From NCBI GenBank assembly GCA_016785225.1, contig JAFBJZ010000950.1:248001-312000 (forward strand): a stretch of DNA of 64,000 nt, read 5' to 3'. This DNA is from Psettodes erumei (Eukaryota > Chordata > Actinopteri > Pleuronectiformes > Psettodidae). The notes beneath the pieces were generated by a model. The model saw only the letters and a list, made by a program, of their open reading frames with translations, did no database searches and had not been told where the DNA came from. How positions within the stretch are numbered: the first letter of the stretch is position 1; every line of letters begins with the position of its first letter. The position numbers were made by a program, and so were the translations under genes. Shown piece by piece: positions 11,878 to 23,384 of this stretch.

Positions 11878-12067
11878 TATGTTTAAAATCAAAACACTGT
11901 CATTTTGCATTTGCTGGTGGCATCACGACTTCAGAATCAGGCCCCAGCTGGTGTCCGTTTTTCAACTTATTTCACCTAAAAGTTAAACACAAAAAAGGGA
12001 AGGATTACAATTTTCACATCAAACTCTGACAATCAGCCAATGCTATTTTCATCATCTTATCTCCAAA

Positions 12068-12137
12068 TCAAGCCTCAGGTTACCAAGACTCCACACTTGA
12101 GTTCAGACAGGGATAACTTGTATCATCAGTGGCTTGA
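12068..12137 (-). ncRNA. snord1: Box C/D snoRNA, SNORD1-like copy 1
   Basis: On the minus strand a perfect 7-bp terminal stem (TCAAGCC/GGCTTGA) encloses box C (TGATGA, plus positions 12123-12128), an antisense element AGTTATCCCTGT abutting a CTGA (D'), and box D CTGA (12075-12078). The antisense element is complementary to the large-subunit rRNA stretch ACAGGGATAACT near the peptidyl transferase centre. By the fifth-nucleotide rule it would direct 2'-O-methylation of a G in GGG. It lies in intron 4 of the host gene. The 70-nt size matches the class. Confidence 0.8.
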
Positions 12138-12320
12138 GTTTGCGTGCCAATCCTGCGACATTTACCTGGTTCGCATCAGCGCAGCATCCGTGTGACCTCT
12201 GGGAGACTTGCTTTGCTGCTTTAGCATCTGTATGGTGAAACATTACATCCAAGTCATTAAATGCTCAGATCACAAGACACTAAAGCCAAAAAGGTTTGAC
12301 AACATTTCTCAGAACAGCTT

Positions 12321-12390
12321 TTGCCATCGTCAGTTATCGCATCAGACGGCACTTCCTATGCAGCAGTTTTCATCACTGAATCATTGGCAA
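12321..12390 (-). ncRNA. Candidate box C/D snoRNA in host-gene intron 3
   Basis: On the minus strand TTGCCA and TGGCAA can pair as a 6-bp terminal stem around GTGATGA (12370-12376), an internal CTGA (12342-12345) and a terminal CTGA (12330-12333). Spacing of the 5' box from the stem is long, and ATGATTC beside the stem is an alternative, weaker box C. No rRNA target is recognised. The call rests partly on its place in an intron of a snoRNA host gene. Confidence 0.4.
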
Positions 12391-12548
12391 CTTGGATCAC
12401 AATACACCAGCGATACACACCTTTCCTCTGAGCCACTTCTTCACACGTTGAGGTGATGCAAAGAGGGACGTTTGGCCCCTGAATCTGTAAGAACAGATTT
12501 CATTAGTAGGAGTACATGAGCAGCGTGTGGCTTCATGCATCAGTCTGC

Positions 12549-12617
12549 AGCAGGTCAGATACCATTGGTTTCCACACTTTTTGTTCAGACAGGGATAACA
12601 AACTCATCACACGCACT
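12549..12617 (-). ncRNA. snord1: Box C/D snoRNA, SNORD1-like copy 2
   Basis: Minus-strand box C is GTGATGA (12604-12610), a perfect match. It is followed by the antisense element TTATCCCTGT abutting CTGA, then a segment AAGTGTGGA shared with copy 1, and box D CTGA (12555-12558). Flanking TCTGCAG/CTGCAGA can extend the terminal stem. Box spacing (56 nt) matches copy 1 (54 nt). The same rRNA nucleotide is predicted as target. It sits in intron 2 of the host gene. Confidence 0.8.
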
Positions 12618-13211
12618 GCAGAGAGTTGGGAAAAGAAGCTATCACATCACTCATGGTGCCTTACCATTCATTACGATTAAACATATCCTTTGTTGGCAGG
12701 GAAATGAGCCCCGATCCAAATCATCCGATGCCGCCTGTAAAGTAAGAACATATGAACTCAGTCAAACATCAAGATCTGGAAATCACACATCAGCCCGTGA
12801 GTGGAGGGAGGCCACGTTGATGTCCCCACTCTCTTATATCAGACAGAAAGATTTGATTTCTCGCAGTCATTTCAATGAATGTGCCAGTTAATTTGATGCA
12901 TGTTCGCTGACTTTACTAAACTATCTCCTTTATAACCAATTAACAACTTCTACCCAGCGTGCTCCCGCTCCACGTGTTTGCCTTGCTAAAAGGCGGCTAA
13001 CAGCTAGCAGCCTAACACGGTCTATGTGAAACCAACTCTCATACTTCCTAACGCTCAATTCTGGCTCACCCGTCATTAAATCATTACCTGCTCGCGGTGG
13101 GCCACGCTCGTTAGCCGCCACACCGAAATGTGGAGAAACGTGTGAAAACTGCATGGTGCAAGCTGCAAACAGCGAGCTTCAGCCTCACCGCTCCCTCAAC
13201 GAGATCGACAA

Positions 13212-13220
13212 GACAGGAAG
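13212..13220 (-). promoter_or_regulatory. Putative 5' TOP start of the snoRNA host gene
   Basis: The minus strand reads CTTCCTGTC, a C followed by a pyrimidine tract, just upstream of predicted exon 1. snoRNA host genes typically start at such terminal oligopyrimidine tracts. The exact start is an estimate. Confidence 0.4.
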
Positions 13221-14006
13221 TCTCGCGTGAAAACGGTTTTATAGCTTGTAAACGTCGCGTATCACGTGATCATTAAGTGGGTGTGGTAAAAGATTTTTTT
13301 CAATCAATTCAAGATAGTAAAAAATACAATACCCTAAATAGATGAGCAGTAATTTTAATATATTTACAGTGTATTAAAAACGACATGAGCTCACGAAAGT
13401 GAAATGACAAAGGCAACAAAGTTAATTACTGATTAAGTGGTGGAAGACTGAGGGTCTTCAGTCTATAAAAGCTCCAGAAAAGTGGGCCTTGAGTGTAGAT
13501 TGTTTTCCTAAAGCTATTATTTCCAACGAACTTTAATAAAACCTATTAGAAAAATCGGAACGTGCAGAAACTTGCAGCAGGTTTCTGTCCTGTAGCTTTT
13601 ATTTACACAGAAAACATGGATTTCTTGCCAGATTTTAGGATAATATGGCTGAATGTGCAACTGCTATTTTCGTGGCAGCAACATGCTCTCTTGCCAACAT
13701 GGCCGCAAATAGTGACTTGTAACTGGTAAACTACTTTAGTAGCCTTGACCAAATACAGTTTCATCAGACTGTACCGTGAGGGAGCGCACAAACTGTTTGC
13801 CTACTTCCCCAGGTGGAGCTGGTGTCAGGACAGCTCCGGCTCCATCACTGCCATTCCCCGTTCGGTCACTAGGGAGAGACTGTGAACTAGGAAAGCTGCT
13901 GCTATCACACTCGCAGCGGGGTCCCACAGCAGGCTGGTACTGGGAGTCCACACCGCACCGCCATCCGCACACCGGCCTGCGGGACGCGCCGCTCTCTCCG
14001 TCCGGG
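13221..14006. other. Shared upstream region between the snoRNA host gene and sphk1
   Basis: The two genes are transcribed away from each other across about 790 bases. The first half is AT-rich and the part next to sphk1 (about 13,800-14,000) is GC- and CpG-rich, as for a CpG-island promoter. I see no TATA box that can be assigned. Confidence 0.45.
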
Positions 14007-17000
14007 ATGGAGAAAGACGCCTCAGCACCGGACCCATCCCGCCAGCGGAACGGGGTCTCGGGCGCGCTGTACGGGGAGTTCACCGACACGCTGAACGACC
14101 GGCTCCGGTACTCGGTGAGTTTGACGGAGAGCGCGCTGACCATCCAGAAGATCTCCTCGTCACCCGGCCGGACTAAGGTGGTTTTCAACTTGACCGACTG
14201 CATCGGCTGCCGGGCGTACAGGGGGCCGGACAGCGCGGACGTCGGAGCCTACTTCACAGCCTATTTCTATCCGTTCAAGAGGCGCTGGATGACCGCCGGA
14301 GTGGCCCGGCAGCGAGTGGAGCAGTGCTTTCGGGTCGCGCTGGTCCAGGACCCGCTCGCCAACCTCCAGGAGGCTGAGAGGTGGGCTCATGCCATCAGAG
14401 ATGCCTCGGCGCTGCAGGCGCCCCGGAGAGACGGTGAGCACACGGGGCAACCTCTCTGGGTGCAAGGGGTCACATTCAAATTCAACACACAACTTTATGT
14501 TGAAATAAACTGCAGGCCTTTATACCACAATCAGTGCAGGGTATTGAATTATATTCTAATAAGAAAATGAAAAATACCATGAAGTAGGATGATAAAAGTC
14601 ATCACCTGTTTTATAAATATGACAAAACTCTATTAAAGTGCGCCTTGAAGGGGCCAATTGAAAGTAGACTGTCCTGACTTAAGCCCCACATGATAGTTCG
14701 ACCATGGTACACCTCTCCATTGCCCAGAACAGGTTTGGCAGAGAGGGTAGATGCATTCCAGTGTGGAATGCGTAACCTGCTCTACCTGCTGTGAGAGGTG
14801 ATCTACCCGCCTGCAGCAATTACAGCGTGCCTCATTCATCCGAAAGGCCCAGGCCAGTGATGCCTCTGGATCTGAAGCTACACACACACACACACACACA
14901 CACAAAGCTGTTCCCTTAAACGATTAGATTTTCAACTGATCCTCTGTCAGCAGAGTGTTCAGCTTTGCTCAGGCTTCACTATTCCTGCTTAGTAAATTCC
15001 CATTGTGGTTTTATTGTTGATGGTTAGGGGGGAAAAAGAATCATATCAAAACTGTTTTTCATCCTCCTCTGCAGCAGCTACTTCTAATTAGGTCTCATCA
15101 TGTCTCGCTCTGTTTAAAATGCAGACTGTCCTCAGGTTCCTTTGTCTTCCGGTCTCATTAGCTACTCTGTGCTCCATCCATGGTATACAGCGAGATGCTA
15201 ATTAACGTGAATACAGTATGAGAAGTGTTTATGGAGCTAATTACCCCTATCATTCACTTGGGATGAAGTGGTGGCGCTTGCTGATGATGAGACAAAGCTG
15301 TTTTGGGACCCAGAATCTTGTGTTTGTCTAATTCTGAGGCCACCGTGCCATTCACTGCGGCTCCACCTGCAGCGATAGCAGTCCAAAGACGGAGCGGATA
15401 TTTGATTTGGCAGTGACTAATTTGGAATGTTGGTCGCCAAAGATGGAGGCAAATGTCAGTTGCGGGATGAAGAACGAGGTCACACCCCCCCAGCCCCACC
15501 TCCTGCCGGTGGCAGCCTCCAGGTGTACACTGCAAACACAGAGACAGACTGGGCTCTGTGTGATGAGGAACATCCAGCCTCCCTCTGGTCTGCAGCCAGC
15601 AGGACTTTGGGTTTCGGCCCTGCATGCCAGGCAGGCAGATGGTAACCTAAGAGGCAACTGGGGGCCCCCACCACCACCACCACCACCACCACCACCACCA
15701 CTGTTCCTCTCACTGGACTCATCAAAGAGCTCCAGCTTTTCAAACCACACACACAAATCAGCAGACCTCGGAACGTCTAACAGTTTGTAGTCTCTCACTT
15801 CAGATCTTCTTCACTCCTTTTGAACACAGCGATGCTCATATCATTAATTTATAATCTTGTTTTAGCATTCATCCAGATCCAGGGCAGCCAATAATAAAGC
15901 ATTTAGCAGAATATATTATGTTTTAAATGAGTGATGTTTTGCTAATAGATGTAGCAGAGCTGATGCTTTTCGGCTTCTTTTTCTGCCTCTGTTGCAAGAG
16001 GGTGTATGAAAGTCAGTGAGATCCACTAATCCCTCATAGTGTGTATTTACCCCCTGAGTTAATTGCATGTCATCTCATCTGACAGTGCAGATGGAAAGGT
16101 TGGATTAAGAGTGCAAATGCAGCGCAAGATTGGTATTTAGGCAGAGAGTTATTATGACGACGCATTCTCACTAAAGTATAAAGTGACTAAATTTGGATAT
16201 GCGAAGGCGTTTTGGTTATAACACTCTGTTAATTTAGTTTGTGTGTTGAAATCTATTGCATCAACAGTCTCAAAGGGTTTTTCAATGAGCTGTAAATAAT
16301 GAATACACTATGATACAGTGTTGGTCAGGTTAATGGCCTGCCAAAGTATTTTCCCCCTGCTTTGAAGCTCCACAGTTGCATGCGAAGGGATGAGATGATT
16401 TTTACTTGCTTTGACTTTTCCTCGCAGCGGCTGCCCTTGCTGCCAGTGGCTGTATCTTTAACTGCTGCTCAAACAGCATTCAGGAGGCCAGCTACCGATT
16501 TAACATTCGGAGAGTGCGGTGCAGTGATAGCATTCTACGCTGTCTTGATTTTTTCCCAAAACTTCCACTCTGTCCTAGTGCTCCCTCAGTACAATTTGCA
16601 CGTGTGTGCCAGGGTTTCATTATGCGTTCAGTAAAGGAGACGAGAGCCGACTGCGTCACCAGACGACCTCTGACCCCGACCGGCATCTCGGTCCCTCTGG
16701 AGCCTTTGTCTTCTGCTCCGTGACACACGGCTGTGATGGCCTGTCAACACTCACCCACTCAGTCTGGCGATGGCTCAGTGAGCAGTGGTGTTTATACTCT
16801 ATAGACATCCTCACCTCCACTCCAGCAAACACTCATCCAGCCCTGGAATGCAGCTTGTTTGCAGACACGTCAGTCCAGTCTGGATATAGTGTCAGTTTCA
16901 CTGAGAGAGCTTACAGAGAAGTGAAAATATTTGCTCCTGCTCCAAGAGTTTTCTTGAATGGTTTCATGTTTTTCACAAATCCCACCTGGGCTGCAGTATG

Positions 17001-17315
17001 TGATATTGAAGTTACATCGCATCTTTATTTAGTCATTTTTTTTCTGCATAGAGACACACTTGTGGCAACAAGGCGACAACTCTGCTCTCTCAGCTTAGCA
17101 CTTGTTAGTACCGACACATCGTCACATCCACTCTGCCTGTCTCTTCTCCGACGGTGTGTGCGTTTACCCTCTTGCAGCAAGGCGATACACACACACTGCA
17201 GTGGAAAGTTTGCTTGGTGGTGTAATGGGCAGATTGTGCCTGCAGGTATCTGATTTCACATACACCCTCACACTCTGCATCAGTCTTTCTTGTCACACAC
17301 TGACAGGCTGCACAT

Positions 17316-17351
<36 letters not shown>

Positions 17352-20300
17352 CTCAGGAGGAAGAAGCCATTTTGAGCCATTTTCATGGAGTTGTTTAATT
17401 TACCATGTTTCAAGTAGAAACGTTATCTCTTTGACATAATATGCATTTTAAAACCTGCATATAAATTATTATGACAGTCAATCAAACATGTCATTGATAC
17501 TGATCCACTCAAGAGAAGAACATTCAACTCTGATTTCTGAAAATGGTTGAAATGAAACAAAATGTGAAATTCTGAATGTAATAATTACACTTATACTGAT
17601 TATTTAGCTAACACTGAATCAGTTCTGCAGTAAATCCCCCCTTTATGAAGGTTATTTTATACAGTTTTTAATTAATTGTTTTAGAGGTTTTTTGATGAAA
17701 GATGTTTTCTTAAATTGCCTGTGTCTCATCTTTCTGCATGTGGTTTCTTAAACTGCAGTGCTTTAAGTTTCCACTGTATTCTGGAATTGTAGGAAAGATT
17801 ATTTGTGTCTGAAAGCCACACAGCACTTGAAAACAAATTAAAAATAATAATAATAACAATTAAGGTTGCTCTGTGTGGATGAATGGAGGCAGAGTTCAGC
17901 ATATGCCTGTGTGTTATCACATTGTCGGCTCACTCTTCCTCGTGGGTTCACACCTCTCTCTCTGAGATATTTTTGCACCTCCGTCGTGTCCCAAAGGCCA
18001 AATGAGGTAGGTAAACTTGATACTGAGGTTTCTGTCGTCCGCAGCCCAAAATGGAATGATTTTTTTTATCCTTTCGGATTCATTTGGTACGGCCTCTGGT
18101 GAGTCTGTGTCTGCTTTAAAAGTCAAGGGCATCTGCTGCAAAATCCACCTGCAGAGGGGGGAAGCTTTTCTCTGAATTTGCTTTAAAATATTACACATCG
18201 CTTTCCAAGCAGCCAGCCACTGTACTACAATGAATTGGTTAAATCTGATCCTCCCACATTAAAAAAAATGAGAATTTTATGAGGTGGAACAAATAACTCA
18301 TTACTCAAGGCAACAATCCTGTAGAAGCAATGAGATTATTTGGTTTTTCATTACATTAGGGAAACAACTTACCTGACTAAAGCTCACTAATCAACACTTT
18401 TTATCTCATTTGTTTAATTCCCAACCCTGCAAAAATGCCCTTGAGCAAGGTGTTGAATCCCAACCAACCCCTAGCGTGATGGAGTATGGTCACCCTGTTA
18501 CTCTAGTCTTTCCTTGAAGAACACAAGCAACAGCAGGATCTTCTCATGGGCATGAATGCACACTGTCATAGAACACAGTAATCGCTAGAGATCCCGGCTG
18601 AGAAGCATCTCTCTTGGAAGAAAGTAGCACATCACATTAACATTAAGCATCGTCAGTCTGAACGCTGTCACTGCCTATGAACTTTACTGTTCCCTGCTCT
18701 GTTTTTTTCATAGTGCATTTCTGTGCCACGGAGACCCAGAGGGACGAGGCTGTCCCTATACATTCTTTGAAATATTTGCTCATGCGTAAGAGTAAGAGGA
18801 CCTACTCTTTAGCTCTTCACTCACCCCCCCACCCCGTTTGTCTCAGGTGTGGCGTATACGGAGGTGCGTCGGCCTTGCCGAGTCATGATACTGGTGAACC
18901 CTCACAGTGGACGCGGCCAGGCTCTGCAGCTCTTTACTGGCCACGTGCAGGGCATGCTCACCGAGGCCGCCGTTCCCTACACGCTGGTCATCACAGGTCA
19001 GTAGCGTTATATCTCTGTTAGCAAGGTCACCCTGACATGAAATAGATGTTGTGGGGATTAAACTTTCCACCCCCGCATTGTACATTCATGGACAGAGGCC
19101 CCCACCCTCCTATATAGGAAAAAAAACCCAAACTGAAAGAGATGCAAAACATTTGTTGTTATTTTGCAGCTGGATCAGGACTCTCAGATTAATTTATGCT
19201 CATTTTGCATTTCTTTGTACTCATTTGATTGATGTTCAATCCGGGTGCAATCGCTGTAAGAACTATACTGGGTCAATGTGCCAGTTGCAAACACAGTCGC
19301 ACACAGACACACTTGCTTTGGCACAGTATCAACAAACTTCTGAAACGTTAAGTATGTGCAATTATTATGCATTATTTGTTAAATTCAAAGGGCAGGTGTT
19401 CACTGCAAAAATGAGCACATGCACACACACAAACACACACACACACACACACACGTACATCTGCAAGCACTCAAGCACATGCACACCGATACACATTAAT
19501 ATTCTCATTTAAGTCACCCCAGCTGCTCCACATTCTGTATGAGCTGCTGACGGCCTTTTGTGGCCTTAACCAGTGTCATCTGTTGCCGACTGTCATCAGA
19601 GACCCTGACCTCCACGTGACCTCGTTCTGCTGGGGAACCGAGAAACGCTTTAATGCCAAACGTTCAATGCACACTGCATCATTTGGCCTTTCATTTTCAC
19701 CCACCCTCCACTCCAACCTCAACCCTATTTGTCAGTATCAACAATGTGATAAGTAGGAATAGTAAACTGTCTCCTCACAGCTGTACATCCATTGTCCATA
19801 TCCATGTCTGATATGGCTCAAAGTGATGGATTATGAGAGCACAGGCAGCGGAGAAGGAGGGAAACAGTGTTTTTGTGTTTGTTTATTTTAGAAAGAGTGC
19901 TGCTGCGCATGCAGGCTCTTTGTGCCGACTCCTGGGACTTGAAGGAAGGTCAGCAGCTGGATGGTGATGAAAAAAGGCACAGTAATTACTGATGTCAACC
20001 CGGGCCGAAAGGAGACTGGAGCTGCACAGAAAGGATGGGGGAGTTATGGGTCACCAAGGGCCTTCAGTGGTCACATACGGGCAGTGACTATGATTGGATT
20101 AACTGGCACAACATTTGCCGAGGGCACGGCTCCTTGATGAATGTATCACATAGCCTTTGCCCAAGGAAGGACAAGTACCAACGGAGGCCCCTCTTGTGTC
20201 AGCATGTACCTTTTACATACTGTATGAAGCATCCAGTGCACCAAGCTTTATCTTTACCCTGGTTGCCCTCAGAAGAAGGCAGTGGAGTGTGACATGAGGA

Positions 20301-23300
20301 GGAAAAGGCTGCATTTAAAGTGCAACAACTGGAATTTACCCGAGACTCTCAAGTGCCTATTTACAGAGCTGTCATCTGCACATCTCGAGGAAGAAATGAC
20401 AAATGGACAGTGAGCATAATGGTTGGCTGAAATGAAAACCACAGGTCAACCCTGTGTTCAAGTTTAGAGTGATGTTCGGGTTTGTATTTGGCAGTGACCC
20501 CTCTGAGTGAGGAAGTAAATTGTCTGGGAAGTCAACCCGAGCCCCGCCGGGCTCAAAGTGCTGAGTCAGCTGTGTGGTGCAGTTACTCCCTCTGCCTCCG
20601 TCTGTCAACACAGCGCTGCATCACTGCCTCCAGCCTCCCCGGCACGCAGCAAACAAACAGCAGCAACACGGGGAGCACCGCTGGGAGAGGGAGGGCCGGG
20701 AAGAGTGTGTGTTGTTTTTATTTCACTTCTGTCCTCGATCAATACCTTGGCTGGAGTGGAGAAATATTTCCTTCGTGATGGCAGTGCATCAATACTCACT
20801 AACTTCTTTGCTGTCTGCCCTCCTCTCTCTCTCTGAAGCTGTCTCTTTTCCACACATACACCAACGCACACACCTCTACACTGGGGAGTCTCGGCTGGTA
20901 GGACTGTAGACTTTAATGCTGGCGGGATGAGCCCACTGAGACCCCCTGTGCAGGGACCCTCTCAAGGACGCTGCCAGTAAAACTAGGCTGAACAAATAGT
21001 TCAGTCCTCTGCCAACGAATTAACCAACGCTTGCACACATACTGAACACTGACTACACACACACACAGATGCAGATATTTGTCAGTCACAGATGTTTGCA
21101 GGCCAGCTAAGCTCCCTTGGAGCTGTTGAGTAGCCACTGGATGGGCTAATGTGATATGTCTGGCCCGATAAGGGGAAATTGAATCTCTTTTCTGCCTAAT
21201 CTCCCTGATCCTACCCCAGAGGCTGGCGATGAAGGGAGCATGTCTCACTCTCTCTGCGCTTGTCCTTGTTTTTATTGTCAGTTTGTCCCATACTTTGCCA
21301 CATTTTCTGTTTTTCATCTTGCATATTTTCCGCTCTCATCCGTCTTGTCCTTCAGAGCACCAGAACCATGCACGGGAGCTGGTGAAGAAAGCAGACCTGT
21401 CACAGTGGGACGCCTTGGTCATCCTGTCTGGAGACGGGCTGCTGTTTGAGGTGCCGTTTGACTTTACCTGACCTATTTCTGCTTCACAGTGACGCAGGTG
21501 TCAGTTAATCACATATGGAAATTGTATGAATCCTCACCGCCCCATTTCTATTCTCACTAGTTTTCAGAATAGGCCTGTAAAAATTTGTATTTAGATGTGG
21601 CAAAAGACCTCTGTTGCTGTTTTGATTCAATGTAAATCTCTGCCATGCTTGACACAGAACACCTGTAGCAACCTATATAAACACATCTTATCATAATTTT
21701 TGGTCACACAAAGACACAATTTCCTGTTTAGGACAATGGTCTGATTCAGTTTTTCTATTTGTTGTTGTTCATTAAGGTGATAAATGGTCTGATGGAGCGA
21801 GAGGACTGGCAAGAGGCCATCCAGACCCCTCTGGGGATACTACCAGGTGGCTCAGGCAATGCTCTGGCTGCCTCTGTCCACCACTACTCACAGTGAGTCA
21901 GTTCACTAATGAGTTATTTAAATGCATGGGCTAACTATGCAAAAGAAGAGAACTGGGAGAAGGGAAAAGAAGAGGAACATTCTTCAGCTGAAAAAGAGAA
22001 TGATTTATCTCCTTTCTGTGTAATTATGCTGAAGGCTGACTGGGCACATCATTCCTTGGGAGGGAGGAGAGAAATTGGGGCAAACTGGAACTGCTGCGCT
22101 GTGCAGCAGGTCATTTTAGGCTGCAAATAACTCTCAGAGGAATGATGTAATGGGTTTAAAAACTCACACATTATGAGTGATTATAGTCCAGAGTGCATAG
22201 GTGGAACGAGTCGACCCAGCACATGTCCAGGATATTATCTCCATCTGCTGGTTGGTTGTTGGTACAACAGTAGAGACACAAAAGGAAATTTGGTGGTAGA
22301 CATAGCAGAGCTAAAATGCTAGCATGGCTGGACATATATCGTCATTAAATTTGGTTCAGCCAGTAATGTTCAGCAGTTCAGCATGTTCATTTGTAGTGTA
22401 TGACTGAATATTTGCATAACTAATGGTATGTCCATCAGTCTCAGCTCTTCATTCTCTCTTCATTTGACCCTAAGATCACCTCCAGCATGGAATGAAGAGC
22501 TACTACTGAGCTGTGGCTTCATGCTGTGCAAAGGTCTCGTCACCTCCGTGGACCTGGTGTCGATCCACTTGGCCTCTCGGCAGCGCCTCTTCTCCTTCCT
22601 CTCGCTGGCCTGGGGCTTTGTGGCAGACGTTGACATTGAGAGTGAGAAGTACCGCCATGTTGGAGCAATCCGCTTCCTGATGGGCACCCTGGTGCGTCTG
22701 GCCTCCCTCAGAGTCTATCAGGGCAAGTTGGCATATCTGCCTGTTAAGGAGGCACCGAAACTTCCAAAGGGGAACATCAAGACTAACCAGCCTCCCTCAA
22801 CGCCTCAGCACTCCTCACTCTGCTCCTCCCTTCCCTGTCGCCTCATCCCCAACTCTTCCTCACATCAAATTTCTCACCACAACCACAACAGCACAAATTC
22901 CAAACACAACACCATCACCAAGTCCTCCAACAGCACTATCGCGACCAAGAGACCTGAGACCCAGAGCGATGGCAAAGACGTAGCACTGGTGGACTCTCTT
23001 CTTCCTGGCCTTGACCAGCCAGTCCCAGACAGCTGGACAGTAGTCAAGGAGCAGGACTTTGTCTTGGTGCTGGCTATTTACCAATCCCACCTTGCTGAGG
23101 ACCTATGGACGGTCCCTGGTGCGATGGCAGATGACGGGCTGATTCATCTGTTCTACGTGACAGCGGGAATCTCTCGTCCTGCCCTACTGCGCCTTTTCCT
23201 CGCCATGGAGAAGGGCGCCCACCTGGCATGTGGCTGCCCCCACCTGGTGTACGAGAAAGTGAAGGCCCTGCGCCTGGAGCCCATCTCCCCACAAGGCATG

Positions 23301-23384
23301 ATCACTGTGGATGGAGAAATGGTGGAATACGGGCCTGTTCAGGCTCAAATCCACCCTGGACTGGCCAGAATCATATGTGGATGA
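14007..23384 (+). CDS. sphk1: Sphingosine kinase, sphk1 by synteny, 565 residues
   Basis: Coding exons 14007-14433, 18847-18996, 21356-21450, 21777-21892 and 22475-23384 join in frame to 1,698 bases (565 residues plus stop). The enzyme phosphorylates sphingosine to sphingosine-1-phosphate using ATP. Visible signatures are RPCRVMILVNPHSGRG (diacylglycerol-kinase-type fold start), NHARELV, the nucleotide-binding SGDGLLFE at residues 217-224, GGSGNALAAS at about 248-257, SLAWGFVADVDIESEKYR at about 306-323, and a C-terminal TVDGEMVEYGPVQAQIHPG. Residues 1-142 form an extra N-terminal region that resembles the SPHK2 extension, and a low-complexity S/T/N/H-rich insert occupies about 354-440. The kinase core is closer to SPHK1 (WDALV, NGLMER, HY after NALAAS), while both ends look like SPHK2. 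Human SPHK1 neighbours PRCD and SNHG16, which favours sphk1. The start ATG is the first after an in-frame leader lacking ATG; an alternative short first exon inside the 4.4-kb intron 1 is possible. Confidence 0.92.
14880..14904. repeat. (AC)n microsatellite
   Basis: Dinucleotide run in sphk1 intron 1. Confidence 0.95.
15668..15701. repeat. (CCA)n trinucleotide repeat
   Basis: About 11 CCA units in sphk1 intron 1. It creates proline- and glycine/valine-run shadow frames on the two strands. Confidence 0.95.
17319..17350. repeat. (CA)16 microsatellite
   Basis: Pure CA run in sphk1 intron 1. Confidence 0.95.
18997..21355 (+). other. sphk1 intron 2
   Basis: 2.4 kb without a supportable gene. 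It contains a CA microsatellite near 19422-19454. Confidence 0.5.
19422..19454. repeat. (CA)n microsatellite, interrupted
   Basis: CA run with one AAAC interruption in sphk1 intron 2. Confidence 0.93.

Larger units (their letters stand above)
11850..13220 (-). ncRNA. snhg16: snoRNA host gene, SNHG16-like, five predicted exons
   Basis: Reading the minus strand, I see a chain of good splice sites: exon 1 about 13220-13088 (donor CAG|GTAATG), exon 2 12734-12665 (TTTACAG| ... ATG|GTAAGG), exon 3 12484-12421 (CTTACAG| ... AAAG|GTGTGT), exon 4 12227-12166 (CATACAG| ... CCAG|GTAAAT), exon 5 11975 to the poly(A) signal (TTTTAG|). No long reading frame runs through them. The last three introns each contain a box C/D snoRNA or candidate, two of them SNORD1-like. 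In human, SNORD1A/B/C are intronic in SNHG16, which lies beside PRCD and near SPHK1, so both content and neighbourhood support this identity. Exon 1 starts in a pyrimidine-rich tract as expected for a 5' TOP gene. The spliced RNA is probably a by-product and the snoRNAs the main output. Transcript ends are estimates. Confidence 0.75.
14434..18846 (+). other. sphk1 intron 1
   Basis: 4.4 kb with CA repeats (14880-14904, 17319-17350), a CCA triplet run (15668-15701) and no supportable coding sequence. Around 18424-18475 the phrase GCCCTTGAGCAAGGTG resembles a dispersed fish repeat. Confidence 0.5.

Noticed and set aside
12930..13154. 74-codon minus-strand frame over host-gene exon 1
   Set aside because: It runs across the predicted donor at 13088 into intron 1 and resembles nothing known; it is better explained as a non-coding 5' exon.
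13776..14006. In-frame extension upstream of the sphk1 ATG
   Set aside because: The extension has no ATG and its composition is that of a GC-rich 5' UTR. MEKDASAPD at 14007 is the first ATG of the frame.
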